Shown: positions 36,158-45,808, counted from the stretch's first letter. The stretch is DNA of 64,000 nt from Clostridiales bacterium (GCA_017428545.1 JAFRQR010000009.1:28237-92236); one strand, 5' to 3'. The notes: generated by a model not told the origin, from the sequence alone. Program-made: numbers and translations.

Positions 36158-37555
36158 ATGAGTAAGAACAATTCTGTTGCCATAAATGAAAAAACATCGC
36201 TGATGATCCTGGCGGGACCTATGTTTCTCGAGCTGTTTCTGAACACGATGCTCAACAACGTGGATACTCTTATGCTCAGTCACTACGACGAGTTTGCAGT
36301 CGGCGCGGTCGGCAACGCCAATACCATTTTGTTCATGATGAACATTTTCTTTAATGTCATCGCCACGGCCACGACTGTAGTTGTCGCCCAGTATCTCGGA
36401 GCAAAAAAATTCGACAAGATGAATATGATCTATACGCTCTCCTTTGTGGTCAACCTCGCTTTCGGTGTCGTCCTAAGCGGAGCTTTCTGTCTTGCAAATC
36501 CCCTGATCATGCAATTTCTCCGCGTTTCTCCCGAAATGCATCACTACTCCATGATGTACCTTTATATCGTCGGCGGCGGCGGATTTGTGACGGCCGTTTT
36601 TAATGTCATGCTTCAGATCGTAAGGTGTAACGGCCATACCAAGATCGGTATGCGTGTCACGCTTGCGATCAACATTATCAACATCATCGGCAATTACCTC
36701 TTCCTTTACGGACCTTTGTCCTTCCTGGATATGGGTGTCGAAGGTGTTGCGATCTCGACCGTTGTCGCACGATTCATCGCAGTCGCCGCACTTCTGTTCT
36801 TCTTCTATGCCAGCAGGATCGGCCGGATCTCGATCCGTTATCTGAGACCGTTCCCGAAAAAACTCCTCATGAAGATGATCAAGATCGGTCTTCCGACGGC
36901 CGGAGAAAACCTCACTTACAACCTTTATCAGACAACTCTTCTTTCCTTTGTTAACGGAATGGGCAACGATGCCGTTAATGCGAGAGCCTACTGCAATACG
37001 CTGATTTCTTTCGCCATGATCTTCTCGAATGCCTGCGCCATGTCGACGCAGATCATCACGGGACATCTTGTCGGTGCCGGAAAATCCGACGAAGCGTATA
37101 AGCGTGTGTTTAAGACCCTTCGTACTTCCATGCCGATCACGGTCGCGCTGGCATCGATCAACGCCATATTATGCCGGTATACACTTCAGCTGTTTACGAG
37201 TAACCAGAACGTCATCGCCCTTGGGCAGATGATCATGCTCGTGGATATATTTGTCGAGATAGGCCGCTGCCTGAATATGACATTCGTCTGCAGCCTTAAG
37301 GCCGCCGGCGCATACATATTCCCGCTGCTTATGGGTATCCTCTGTAACTGGGGCTTAGGCCTTACGACCGGATATGCCGTCGGCGTCCTGATGGGCGTAG
37401 GCGTCGCCGGGATCTTCCTCGGAACCGCCACGGACGAATGCATCCGTGGTCTGATCGTCATGTTCTACTGGTATAAGAAGAAGTGGGTCGGAAAATCCGT
37501 TGTCGACAAAAAGGAGATCCTTGAACTGGAAGAAGAGGTCCCGGCCGAAACATAA
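36158..37555 (+). CDS. MATE family efflux transporter
   Basis: 465 residues, twelve predicted helices in two halves. The N-half has MFLELFLNTMLNNVDTLML and the second half GLPTAGENLTYNLYQT, typical of MATE (NorM/DinF) exporters driven by Na+ or H+. The charged tail VPAET is cytoplasmic. GGGGG lies eight bases before the ATG. A palindrome GCTTTTTAAAAAGC (36129-36142) is in the leader. Possible substrates are cationic drugs or metabolites. Confidence 0.92.
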   Translation: MSKNNSVAINEKTSLMILAGPMFLELFLNTMLNNVDTLMLSHYDEFAVGAVGNANTILFMMNIFFNVIATATTVVVAQYLGAKKFDKMNMIYTLSFVVNLAFGVVLSGAFCLANPLIMQFLRVSPEMHHYSMMYLYIVGGGGFVTAVFNVMLQIVRCNGHTKIGMRVTLAINIINIIGNYLFLYGPLSFLDMGVEGVAISTVVARFIAVAALLFFFYASRIGRISIRYLRPFPKKLLMKMIKIGLPTAGENLTYNLYQTTLLSFVNGMGNDAVNARAYCNTLISFAMIFSNACAMSTQIITGHLVGAGKSDEAYKRVFKTLRTSMPITVALASINAILCRYTLQLFTSNQNVIALGQMIMLVDIFVEIGRCLNMTFVCSLKAAGAYIFPLLMGILCNWGLGLTTGYAVGVLMGVGVAGIFLGTATDECIRGLIVMFYWYKKKWVGKSVVDKKEILELEEEVPAET

Positions 37556-37649
37556 AACGCAGACAGGTTACTATTCCGTCACGCAGTTTCCTTCCTCATC
37601 TGCTACTCTCATAGTAGGGTATTAGCATATGTATTCGGGGAGGGTATTT

Positions 37650-40040
37650 ATGAGATCCGGTCATTTTTCTGTTGCAAAACGTGGCTTATCTATACTTCTG
37701 GCAGGTTCGTTCCTGCTTTCTGTTTCCGCATGCAAAAAGAAAAAGAAGAATTCAGAGTCCGATGATTCGGGAATGTATACTTCGGATACGGAAGTGGTCC
37801 GGGAGACCGATCCGTTTTTCTCGTTAGTAACTAAAGATCTGTCTTTTCCGTTCGATGCAGATAAGGAAATCGAATCGTTCCATACAGAGGATCCGATCAT
37901 CCTGGGAAATCTGATCGTGGTGGAGTACTCCATCCGGTATAAGATGACACCGGAAGACCAAAAGAAGTCTTCCGAAATGAGCGATGATGAGTCTTGGGCA
38001 TTTTTCCAGTCCTTTAGTAAACAGGGAAAAGCGCTTTTCGATATGGATGGAAATTTCATCCGCGATCTTAGTGAGAGTGATGAAGTTCAAAAAGAAGATC
38101 AGAGAGCAAGCCTTTATGGCTTTCAGACGGCAGTCACCGGCGCGGATGGTAAGAACTATGCCATATATAACCGATACACGGATATGGGGTTCCGCTCATA
38201 TCTCTGCACGCTGTCCGATCAGGGAGATCCGGATGAAGGCGTACTTCTGGACGGGGAGTATATTTTTACCAACGAATCGAAACTGCTGGTCACTTCTGAG
38301 GGTAAGATTCTGGTCGGTGAATTTGAGTCCCTGTTTCTGTTTCAAAAAGACGGTTCTTTGATGAACGTTGCCACCTGCGATGGATTTCAGGGGAATATCC
38401 TGGTCCAGGACGGGAAATACTATGCCACAGGGGTAAGAAATACTGATCCGGCCAATCCGTTTGTAGTTACTACCTTCATCCGGGAGATCGATCTCGGCAG
38501 CGGAGAACTCATCGGACCGGAGATAAAATGTTCAGACGTATATACTATGCGGGCGTTTCAAGGATCTTCCTATCTGCTGGATAATAACGGTGTTAAAAAG
38601 ATCGATCTTCTGGAATCGGCGAATAACCGATATGTGATGGAGTGGAATCAGACTGACTATGATCCTGCCAATCTCTATTTTCGTGATATGCAGGTCCTTT
38701 CTGATGACGAGTTTGTTTTCATTAAACATATCTATGGATCCTATGATTTCACAGGTGATCAGGTTGATCATCTCACTCTCGTCCGACTGACCCGTATGAA
38801 CAAAAACCCGTATGCCGGAAGACCGATCATCAAGATGGCCTGCTACGGTGAGAACAACGTCATGGATTATGTCGTGTCCTATAACACAGATCCGGATTCG
38901 AAAAACAGGATCATTTTTCACGACTATTCCCAGGATGTAGATCCCGACTGGCCGAATGTCCAAAAGTCTGCTTCCGTAGCTGACACGGTCTATCAGGCGA
39001 TGGTCTCCGGAACAGGTCCGGATATCCTTGTGAATTTCGGGTATTTTTCCCAGTTCAATACGGACGATGTCCTCGTCGATCTGAATACGCTGATCGATGA
39101 TAAGGATTCAAATATAAAACGAGAAGATTATTATGACAATATCCTTCGTGCCGCCGAGACCAACGGGAAGCTTTATCAGATCCCGCTGACATATAGAATC
39201 AGCGGTCTTCTCGGAAATGCAGATCTTCTCGGAGAACCGACAAACTGGGACTGCCGTGCCTTCTGCGAAAAGATGAAGACGATCCCCGGAGATCTTCGGA
39301 TATTTGAAGATATGGAATACAAATATTTCTTCCCGGATCTGTTTTCATACTCGGCGAAAAGTTTGATCGATTATGAGACGGATACGGTCGATTTTGACAG
39401 CGATGGTTTCCGTGATTTCCTGACCCTTATGAAGGACTATGGTAATTTGAGCGACGCCTATGTCTATTATGATTCGTGGGGGCTCTATGCGGATAATATG
39501 CAGCTCTTTATCCCTGCCATCATTGAGAATCCGGAATCCTATGCGCGCTATATGAATATCCGTAAAGGAAACGATAAGATCTATCCGGTTCCCTCCGTCG
39601 GCGGGCAGGGCCTTACTGCCGAGGTCACTCTATCGATGGCGATCTCGAAGTTTTCCCCGCATCAGGAAGAAGCCTGGGATTTCGTCCGCTTCATGATGGA
39701 AAAAGACGAGCAGGTCCGCCTCGGTTCCAAACAGGCTTATTTTCCGATCCATAAAGAGGCCCTTCAGATCTCCAATCAGACGAGAGTGGAAGAGTTTGCC
39801 GAACGTCAGAAAAAACTTTCTGAAAACGGACAATGGGTCGCGGAATACGACGTGACGGACGAAACAGCGAAGGCCATCGTCGAACTGGTCGAAAGGATCT
39901 CAAGCATCCGCTCGACCGATCCGGATATCATGAACATTATTCTGGAGGATGCACCGGGATTCTTTACCGGACAGCGGACAGTAGAAGATGTCAGCAAGAC
40001 GATCCAGAACCGGGCGACGACCGTCGTGCAGGAAAGATGA
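37650..40040 (+). CDS. Large solute-binding-protein-like lipoprotein
   Basis: 796 residues. Signal peptide with lipobox LLSVSAC (about residues 24-28) and a run of six lysines after the Cys. Residues about 50-390 are an extra beta-rich domain with repeated strand patterns such as GKILVGEFESLFLFQKDGS, possibly a propeller. Residues 400-796 have the family-1 solute-binding fold (TDPDILVNFGYFSQFN-like and a C-terminal AWDFVRFMMEKDEQ block). Ordinary binding proteins have about 430-550 residues. GGGGAGG precedes the ATG. No permease or ATPase is adjacent, so it may be a sensor or a partner of an importer elsewhere. Confidence 0.72.
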   Translation: MRSGHFSVAKRGLSILLAGSFLLSVSACKKKKKNSESDDSGMYTSDTEVVRETDPFFSLVTKDLSFPFDADKEIESFHTEDPIILGNLIVVEYSIRYKMTPEDQKKSSEMSDDESWAFFQSFSKQGKALFDMDGNFIRDLSESDEVQKEDQRASLYGFQTAVTGADGKNYAIYNRYTDMGFRSYLCTLSDQGDPDEGVLLDGEYIFTNESKLLVTSEGKILVGEFESLFLFQKDGSLMNVATCDGFQGNILVQDGKYYATGVRNTDPANPFVVTTFIREIDLGSGELIGPEIKCSDVYTMRAFQGSSYLLDNNGVKKIDLLESANNRYVMEWNQTDYDPANLYFRDMQVLSDDEFVFIKHIYGSYDFTGDQVDHLTLVRLTRMNKNPYAGRPIIKMACYGENNVMDYVVSYNTDPDSKNRIIFHDYSQDVDPDWPNVQKSASVADTVYQAMVSGTGPDILVNFGYFSQFNTDDVLVDLNTLIDDKDSNIKREDYYDNILRAAETNGKLYQIPLTYRISGLLGNADLLGEPTNWDCRAFCEKMKTIPGDLRIFEDMEYKYFFPDLFSYSAKSLIDYETDTVDFDSDGFRDFLTLMKDYGNLSDAYVYYDSWGLYADNMQLFIPAIIENPESYARYMNIRKGNDKIYPVPSVGGQGLTAEVTLSMAISKFSPHQEEAWDFVRFMMEKDEQVRLGSKQAYFPIHKEALQISNQTRVEEFAERQKKLSENGQWVAEYDVTDETAKAIVELVERISSIRSTDPDIMNIILEDAPGFFTGQRTVEDVSKTIQNRATTVVQER

Positions 40041-40058
40041 TCTTCTCTGCTTATCTTC

Positions 40059-40475
40059 TCACGCCAGTGCTTTTGCCAGGAAATACTTCGTCAGCTTCGG
40101 GTCTTTATCCTCGCGGATGAACTCCACCTGAAAGCCGAGTTTCTTATAAAATTCCGGCGCCTGAAAACCAAATGTGGTCAGGGTGATCTTTTCATATCCT
40201 TTCCCTGAAAAAGCTTCTTCCACGGTATGCACAAGCATGCTTCCGAGTCCGCTTCTCCTCTGGTCCTCCGCAATGATCAGATCGCCGACATGCACCTCGT
40301 TATAGTAGGCTCTTCCGTTGATTGCGCCAAGGATCTTCCCGTCCTCGCCTTCCGCGACAAAACAGTAATCTTCGTAGTTCACATCCACTCCGTTTTGAAG
40401 TCCATATTTCGCGAACCCCTCGCCGATAAACTCGCCGATTCTCTCATTCTCTTCTTCTACTCTTCTGATCTGCAT
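40059..40475 (-). CDS. GNAT family N-acetyltransferase
   Basis: 138 residues. The acetyl-CoA loop is RRSGLGSMLV (about 77-86), preceded by the beta strand HVGDLIIAED and followed by FYKKLGFQ. Typical single-domain GNAT of 138 residues. GAGGAG precedes the ATG. Convergent with the large lipoprotein gene, 18 bases apart. Substrate unknown. Confidence 0.88.
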   Translation of the reverse strand: MQIRRVEEENERIGEFIGEGFAKYGLQNGVDVNYEDYCFVAEGEDGKILGAINGRAYYNEVHVGDLIIAEDQRRSGLGSMLVHTVEEAFSGKGYEKITLTTFGFQAPEFYKKLGFQVEFIREDKDPKLTKYFLAKALA

Positions 40476-40544
40476 TTTTCTCTCCTCATCTTTCTCCTCA
40501 TTTTCTTCGAGATCGCCTTTTGTCCCCTCTTCAAAAGGGGCAGC

Positions 40545-41423
40545 TTATAGATCCCAAAGGCTCATCTGGGTGTATTTTTCCGGAAACTCGTGCATATACC
40601 GGAAGATCTCGTCCGGGTCATGCATGATCCCTTTTTCTTGGCAAAAGCACTTGAACATCTTCATCAGTTCTTCCGACCTGGGGCTCGGGACGATGTATGC
40701 ATTTCCGAAGGTCTTCATGTAGCGTTCCTTCATCCCCGGGAAGTGCTGATCCATCTTTTCATAAAGGTATTCCCGGTCGCCTTCCCGAAGGGTCACGCCC
40801 ATGTCAAAGCATAAGATTCCCTTCACTCCGACTCTGGCACATTCTTCCAGGATCGGCCTTACATTTTCTTCGTTATCGTTAATGAACGGAAGAAGCGGAG
40901 TCAGCCACACTACAGTCGGGATACCTCTTTTCTGCATCTCCTCAAGTACCTCGATGCGCCGCTTCGTATTACAGACATTTGGTTCCAGTATCTTACAAAG
41001 ATCGTCATCGTAGGTGGTGAGCGTCATCTGCACGACGCACTTACTTGCTTCGTTGATCGCAGATAAAAGATCGATGTCCATCAATATCCGGTCTGACTTC
41101 GTCTGTACCGCCACACCAAACCCGTACTTCATAATGACTAGAAGACACCGTCTCATGAGGTGAAGATCCGCTTCGCAGTGCATATACGGATCCGACATGG
41201 AACCGGTGCCGATCATGCACTTACTTCTCTTCGAGCGGAGTGCTCTCTCCAGAAGCTCCGGTGCATTTTGCTTCACTTCAATATCCTCGAAAGGATGCGT
41301 GAACTGATAGCATGTGCTCCGGCTGTCGCAGTAGATGCACCCGTGCGTACAACCGCGGTAGATATTCATCCCGCAGGAACCGTGGTTATTCGTCAGGATC
41401 CCTTTTGCATCCACAAAGTGCAT
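40545..41423 (-). CDS. Radical SAM protein, SplB-like
   Basis: 292 residues. The cluster motif GCTHGCIYC (about residues 24-32, C-x3-C-x2-C) binds a 4Fe-4S cluster and SAM. The pattern HPFEDIEVK, GTGSMSDPYMHCE and QTKSDRILMD matches the SPL-family radical SAM proteins, named after spore photoproduct lyase but much broader. It lacks the extra C-terminal cysteine context of true SplB as far as I can see. GGAG precedes the ATG. Stands 69 bases from the GNAT gene. Substrate unknown. Confidence 0.88.
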   Translation of the reverse strand: MHFVDAKGILTNNHGSCGMNIYRGCTHGCIYCDSRSTCYQFTHPFEDIEVKQNAPELLERALRSKRSKCMIGTGSMSDPYMHCEADLHLMRRCLLVIMKYGFGVAVQTKSDRILMDIDLLSAINEASKCVVQMTLTTYDDDLCKILEPNVCNTKRRIEVLEEMQKRGIPTVVWLTPLLPFINDNEENVRPILEECARVGVKGILCFDMGVTLREGDREYLYEKMDQHFPGMKERYMKTFGNAYIVPSPRSEELMKMFKCFCQEKGIMHDPDEIFRYMHEFPEKYTQMSLWDL

Positions 41424-41488
41424 CTTCTTTCTCCTTCTTTACTTCTTCGCACTAGAGTATATCACAAAAGGAACGTATTTTCGACTAT

Positions 41489-42412
41489 TTATTCATGGTC
41501 TTTCTTCATGTGAAGAAGCTTCTTTTCCTTCTGGTAGCCGATCTTTTTATAGAAAGAATTTCCGCCGCCGGTCATGATCTCTGCGCCGAGCTTACGCATT
41601 ACCTGATCGTGACGGGACAGCGCTGCGGCAGCAAGTCCCTTGTGCTGATGGGAAGGAACCGTGCCGAGCGGCTCCATGTAGGCCAGTTTATTTTCCGGCA
41701 CCCACCACATACCTGAGAAACAGACATATTCTTCGTTCTCATCTGCAATGATCACGGTGTACTCATATGTGGCATGCGGAGAAGGAGCGATTGTGCAGCC
41801 ATTCACATCCTGATAGAGTTCATGGGCACTTGCGCCACCGTTCTTTTTCGGTGTCTCAACATCTGTAAATTCACCGAAGTCTTCGCTCATGAAACTGTCC
41901 CACATACACTTGGCGGATTTGAGCGGGTCAGACGTTAAGGAATCCACAAAATGGTATCCTTCCGGAAGCGGATAATCGAGTTTTCCTTCCCGGAAATCGA
42001 AGTAATTTTCCGTCTCCTCATACACTACCTGATAGCCGCGTTTCTTCGCTTCTTCGATCAGCGCAGTCTGGCTGCCGTACAGGTTCATTTCGCGCGGATC
42101 ATCAAACTTCGGATATGCTTTTTCTGCATAATCGATCATCTCCCCCGCCAGGAACTCATAGCCCGGACGAAGAACGAAGTATGTTGAGGTGACCGGGTTT
42201 TCGTAGAATACAAATGCCACCGGTACATCTCCATCCAGCCAGAAACGATTGAGGCGGAGATAATCCTTATCCATCCAGCAGCAAGTGATCGCATACTCCA
42301 GAAACGGTGCCGCCGGTCCGTTGCTCCCCTCGGGATCATAGACATCCGTCATGAGTTTCCATGCAAGCTCGATGTCTGTTAGAATCTGAAACTGTTTTGT
42401 ACGTATATTCAT
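41489..42412 (-). CDS. Two-part GNAT acetyltransferase
   Basis: 307 residues. The C-terminal half (about 160-307) is a GNAT domain with EPLGTVPSHQHKGLAAAAL as acetyl-CoA loop and FYKKIGY near the end. The N-terminal half has a degenerate GNAT-like fold lacking the loop, as in duplicated GNATs. The ATG overlaps the stop of the preceding GNAT gene (ATGA), so the two enzymes are translated together. A GTG seven codons upstream is less likely. Confidence 0.8.
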   Translation of the reverse strand: MNIRTKQFQILTDIELAWKLMTDVYDPEGSNGPAAPFLEYAITCCWMDKDYLRLNRFWLDGDVPVAFVFYENPVTSTYFVLRPGYEFLAGEMIDYAEKAYPKFDDPREMNLYGSQTALIEEAKKRGYQVVYEETENYFDFREGKLDYPLPEGYHFVDSLTSDPLKSAKCMWDSFMSEDFGEFTDVETPKKNGGASAHELYQDVNGCTIAPSPHATYEYTVIIADENEEYVCFSGMWWVPENKLAYMEPLGTVPSHQHKGLAAAALSRHDQVMRKLGAEIMTGGGNSFYKKIGYQKEKKLLHMKKDHE

Positions 42413-42831
42413 GTTTTTTTCCCTTCCAGCCACTGATGCATGCCGGGTCCGAACTGTTCGGAGGGACGGTCCACAAATCCGAATTTTTTATAGAATTCGT
42501 TCTTTCCTTTGGCGGACATGAGGGAGACCATAAACAGGTATCCCGGTTTCAGCTGGGCGCGGATAAATTCCATCATGGTCTCCATGATCTTTCTTCCCAG
42601 GCCTTGTCCCTGATACTCCGGGAGCACGATGACATCTGCTATATAAATCACGTAGCCATGGTCCCAGATGATCCTTCCCAGAGCGATCGGGCGGTCATCT
42701 TCACGGATACACCAGATATAGCAGTTCTTCAAGCCCTCGGCAGCCTGTTCCAGCGGGAACACATGCCAGCCGACTGCTTTTCTCATCGCCATATATTCAT
42801 CCGGACGGATCGTATTTGTCATCACCTGCAT
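42409..42831 (-). CDS. GNAT family N-acetyltransferase
   Basis: 140 residues. Core DVIVLPEYQGQGLGRKIMETMM (about 66-87) is the acetyl-CoA binding helix, with FYKKFGF near 114 and the C-terminal GPGMHQWLEG. Close in form to the clostridial GNATs of arylamine or aminoglycoside type, substrate unknown. AAGG lies upstream of the ATG. First of a coupled pair. Confidence 0.88.
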   Translation of the reverse strand: MQVMTNTIRPDEYMAMRKAVGWHVFPLEQAAEGLKNCYIWCIREDDRPIALGRIIWDHGYVIYIADVIVLPEYQGQGLGRKIMETMMEFIRAQLKPGYLFMVSLMSAKGKNEFYKKFGFVDRPSEQFGPGMHQWLEGKKT

Positions 42832-42953
42832 CGCATAAGCCTTCTTTCGATTATTCTTATGTCATTATAATCTACCCGGCTTCATCGCGACAGAAACTGC
42901 TGGTTTATAAATGAATTCTGCTTCGCCACAATGAACGCTGTTCAAAGGCCAGA

Positions 42954-43577
42954 TTACTTACTCTCCGTCGGTTTTCCGTGACCATAGTAGATCTTTCTGG
43001 GTCCTAAGGCTCGTATCTTCTCTGCGCTCGCCTTAAGAGCATTCTTATCACTATACAGGTGTCCGGTGGCAGGCGTGATCCAGTTATCCAGCGCATCTCC
43101 TACGATCAGATCCGTACCTTCCACATATACGCCGACCGACCCTTTTGTATGGCCGGGAAGTTCAATTATCTTCGCGTTGATCCCATATCCGGACAGATCG
43201 TCTCCCTCTTTGATATGGATCACGTTCTCAGGTCTTTTTACCACGGTATTTCGCAGGACTTTCAACGACATACCCAATACGGCTTTCCCGACGATCCCGT
43301 AGGATTTCATCGGCTGGTTATCGAAGCTCTCGAAGAGATTCTCGTCTGCTGCATGGTAAGCAACCGGTGCCCCAAAGTGTTCCGAAAGTTTCGCCGCATT
43401 TTCTGCATGATCGAAATGCACATGTGTCAGTACGATAAGGCGCATGTTATACTTGCTGCATTCTTCCAGCACTTTTTCATAAGACTCCCCGCTGGCCGTA
43501 TCCACGAGGATCGCATCTTTCCCTTCTGATACGATGTAGCAGTTATCCGTCTTACCTTTGATCCATTCTATCTTCAT
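42954..43577 (-). CDS. MBL-fold metallohydrolase
   Basis: 207 residues. The zinc motif is LTHVHFDHAE (H-x-H-x-D-H, about 50-59), then ELPGHTKGSVG (about 137), GDALDNW and the last ligand in YYGHGKP. This is the glyoxalase II/hydroxyacylglutathione hydrolase-like group. AAGGA lies five bases before the ATG. Lies downstream of the MerR gene but behind its terminator, so it is probably separate. Substrate unknown. Confidence 0.88.
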   Translation of the reverse strand: MKIEWIKGKTDNCYIVSEGKDAILVDTASGESYEKVLEECSKYNMRLIVLTHVHFDHAENAAKLSEHFGAPVAYHAADENLFESFDNQPMKSYGIVGKAVLGMSLKVLRNTVVKRPENVIHIKEGDDLSGYGINAKIIELPGHTKGSVGVYVEGTDLIVGDALDNWITPATGHLYSDKNALKASAEKIRALGPRKIYYGHGKPTESK

Positions 43578-43615
43578 CCTGTTCCTTATCCTTCCACTTC
43601 AGCAATCAGTTCTCA

Positions 43616-43644
43616 CAAAAGAGAGCCGGTTTCCCGACTCTCTT
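43616..43644 (-). terminator. Terminator of the MerR-TipAS gene
   Basis: On the minus strand AAGAGAGTCGG-GAAA-CCGGCTCTCTT is followed by TTG. It lies about 30 bases beyond the stop. Confidence 0.75.
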
Positions 43645-43674
43645 CTATGAACTAAACGTCTCTTATTATACTGC

Positions 43675-44409
43675 TTATTCTGCCTGATCGCAGTAGATCT
43701 GGATTGCTTTATCCAGAAAAGCACCTGTGCCTTCTCCGCCATAGGAATCGATGTTCTCGGTAAATTCTCCTCCGCCGGAATACATCTTCCCAAGGCCGCG
43801 CAGGATCTTGGGGGTGCAGGTGTACATGTTCTCCGTGATGAATTCCCGGATCTTCTTTACCATGTCCTGCGCTTCCTTCGATGCCGGATCTTTCTCCTTC
43901 AGCTTTCCGGCTTCCTGAAACAGCAGCATGAAACGGTCCATCATGAGGTTCTCCTCTTCCTTTGTCCGGGCCAAGGATTTCTCCTGCATCTCCTTAAACT
44001 CCGGCGTGTTCCCGTACTGTTCTTTTGCCTTGCGGGAATACTCATCTAATTTACTTCTATCAAAGGCTTTAAAATCCATATGCCTTACTCCTACTTTCTT
44101 TATTCCAAGCGCGAAATTCATCAGGTTCTCGATGTGCTCCTTCTTAAGACGCAAAAGCTCGATCTGCTGATCCAGAGCCTTGTTTCTGTCAAAGTCAGGG
44201 CTACTTAGGATCGCCTGAATGTCCTTAAGCGGAAACTCCAATTCACGAAACAGTAAGATATGCTGAAGGCGTTCCAGATCCATATCGTCATACAGTCTGT
44301 ATCCCGCATCGGTGTATCCCGTCGGATGCAAAAGACCGATCTTGTCGTAATACTGAAGGGTGCGTATACTCACCCCGGCTAGCTTACTTACTTCATGTAC
44401 CGTCATCAT
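43675..44409 (-). CDS. MerR family regulator with TipAS domain
   Basis: 244 residues. MerR helix-turn-helix at about 1-70 (TVHEVSKLAGVSIRTLQYYDKIGLL), a coiled coil at 75-110 and a TipAS-like antibiotic-binding domain to the end (EQYGNTPEFKEMQEKSL, KILRGLGKMYSGGGEFTENID). TipAS proteins bind thiopeptides and other drugs and then activate transcription. GGAGG lies before the ATG. Its own promoter has a 19-bp spacer with a perfect palindrome, the signature of MerR activation. Confidence 0.9.
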   Translation of the reverse strand: MMTVHEVSKLAGVSIRTLQYYDKIGLLHPTGYTDAGYRLYDDMDLERLQHILLFRELEFPLKDIQAILSSPDFDRNKALDQQIELLRLKKEHIENLMNFALGIKKVGVRHMDFKAFDRSKLDEYSRKAKEQYGNTPEFKEMQEKSLARTKEEENLMMDRFMLLFQEAGKLKEKDPASKEAQDMVKKIREFITENMYTCTPKILRGLGKMYSGGGEFTENIDSYGGEGTGAFLDKAIQIYCDQAE

Positions 44410-44440
44410 GTTTTTGTCCTCCACTTTGCTTGGTGGCTTT

Positions 44441-44471
44441 ACTATAAACTATGACGTAACGTCAGAGTCAA
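44441..44471 (-). promoter_or_regulatory. MerR-type promoter with 19-bp spacer and perfect palindrome
   Basis: On the minus strand TTGACT (44466-44471), 19 bp, TATAGT (44441-44446). The spacer holds TGACGT-T-ACGTCA (44452-44464), a perfect inverted repeat. Long spacers like this need a MerR protein to twist the DNA, so the tipA-like gene controls itself. Confidence 0.8.
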
Positions 44472-44550
44472 GTGCTTTTCCCAAAGATTTTTCATAAAAA
44501 AGGAATGCGCGAAGAAACAGGGAATTACAAACCAGACGATCATTCGCTTA

Positions 44551-44559
44551 TGCTATAAT
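44551..44559 (+). promoter_or_regulatory. Extended -10 promoter of the small membrane protein gene
   Basis: TGC-TATAAT is a perfect extended -10, about 57 bases before the ATG at 44617. Confidence 0.6.
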
Positions 44560-44616
44560 CCAAGAGAACAGTATTTGAGCACCATTGGGGAAACAAGTTA
44601 TTTAGGAGGGCTTATT

Positions 44617-44799
44617 ATGCCGTATGCGATTTTAGGTGCTATTATTTGCTTGCTTGGACTTTTTATGGTGATCTTTCCGAAACTCTCGGTGAAGAAAGAA
44701 TATCGTGACAACGCTAAGGCCGTATCCGGAATGAGGATCCGGGGTATTGTTGTTCTCGTTTGCGGAATTCTGGTTTTTGTGATCAATGCCCTTCTGTAA
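44617..44799 (+). CDS. Small two-helix membrane protein
   Basis: 60 residues with two helices (YAILGAIICLLGLFMVIF and IVVLVCGILVFVINAL) joined by a basic loop. AGGAGGG lies six bases before the ATG chosen. Similar small proteins (DUF6199-like) are widespread in Clostridia with no known function. It stands between the two divergent-looking MerR promoters and has its own extended -10. Confidence 0.7.
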   Translation: MPYAILGAIICLLGLFMVIFPKLSVKKEYRDNAKAVSGMRIRGIVVLVCGILVFVINALL

Positions 44800-44925
44800 T
44801 TCCGCGCGGAGTTGATAATCCCGCCTGTCGCGGACCATACACAACTATACACGGAAATAATGATTCCATTATTCGATGGAACCAGTTTTGCATTGCATTT
44901 TTCATCGGAGTTTTAATTTTTGCTG

Positions 44926-44956
44926 TTGACTCTCACATCGTGTCAGGGTTTATCTT
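44926..44956 (+). promoter_or_regulatory. MerR-type promoter with 19-bp spacer
   Basis: TTGACT (44926-44931), 19 bp, TATCTT (44951-44956), 41 bases before the MerR gene. Same -35 and spacer length as the tipA-like promoter, though without its perfect palindrome. Confidence 0.7.
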
Positions 44957-44997
44957 TGATTTGAGCTCAAGGAAAACATCCATGGAGGTAAGTACAA

Positions 44998-45801
44998 ATG
45001 CTTAAAATAGGAGATTTTTCAAAACTATCCAGAGTCAGCATCAGGATGCTCCGGCATTATGATGATATCGGTCTTCTGAAGCCCGCCGAAATCGATGAAT
45101 TCACGGGATACCGGTACTATCAGGAAGAACAGCTCTTCACCATCGGAAGGATCACTTCCTTAAAGGATATGGGGTTTTCCCTTGCGGAGATCGTCCGCAT
45201 CCTGGAAAACTACGATGATAAAGAAAAGATGGAGAAGTTCCTACTTGAAAGACAGGAGGAACTAAAGAAACTTTCAGAAGAGACTTCCTATAAACTGATG
45301 CTTCTGGAGTCAGCCCGAGACAGGCTGAGGAAGGAGCAAAAAATGAATTATGATGTTACAGTAAAAACCATTCCCGAAAGATACGCTGCCACTGTGCACA
45401 CGGTCATTCCCCGCTACGAAGATGAAGGCATGGCCTGGGGCTACATGAGGGAGATCGGACCGTCTCTGGTGCCGGCCGATCCGTGTCTGGCCGCCGCCGA
45501 GTTCCTGGACGACGAGCACAAAGAAAAAGATGTGGAGATCGTGGTCTGGATGACCGTCAAAGGCACCTACGAAGATACCGAACACGTGAAGTTTCAGACA
45601 CTTCCTGCAGTGAAAGTCGCCAGCTGTATCATGAAGGGCAGCTATGTGCAGATGAATGAAGTCGTGCCCACGATCGTGAACTGGATCAAGGCCAATGGCT
45701 ATGAAGCCAATGGCCCGATGTTCAACATCTATCACGTGGGGCCTGCCCAGACGCAGAACCCCGACGAATTCGTCACGGAAGTGTGTTTCCCGGTGAAGTA
45801 A
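44998..45801 (+). CDS. MerR family regulator with GyrI-like effector domain
   Basis: 267 residues. The MerR DNA-binding domain is at 1-70 (MLKIGDFSKLSRVSIRMLRHYDDIGLL), a coiled coil to about 115, then a GyrI-like/BmrR-type ligand domain (VKTIPERYAATVHTVIPRYEDEG and a C-terminal TEVCFPVK). Such regulators sense drugs and switch on exporters or modifying enzymes. GGAGG precedes the ATG. Its promoter has a 19-bp spacer, so autoregulation is likely. Convergent with the beta-helix lipoprotein gene. Confidence 0.92.
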   Translation: MLKIGDFSKLSRVSIRMLRHYDDIGLLKPAEIDEFTGYRYYQEEQLFTIGRITSLKDMGFSLAEIVRILENYDDKEKMEKFLLERQEELKKLSEETSYKLMLLESARDRLRKEQKMNYDVTVKTIPERYAATVHTVIPRYEDEGMAWGYMREIGPSLVPADPCLAAAEFLDDEHKEKDVEIVVWMTVKGTYEDTEHVKFQTLPAVKVASCIMKGSYVQMNEVVPTIVNWIKANGYEANGPMFNIYHVGPAQTQNPDEFVTEVCFPVK

Positions 45802-45808
45802 AGAAGGA

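Noticed and set aside
40545..41423. Maturase partner for the PqqD-like protein
   Set aside because: It lies 15 kb away and is of the SPL-like radical SAM group, which lacks the SPASM region typical of peptide maturases.
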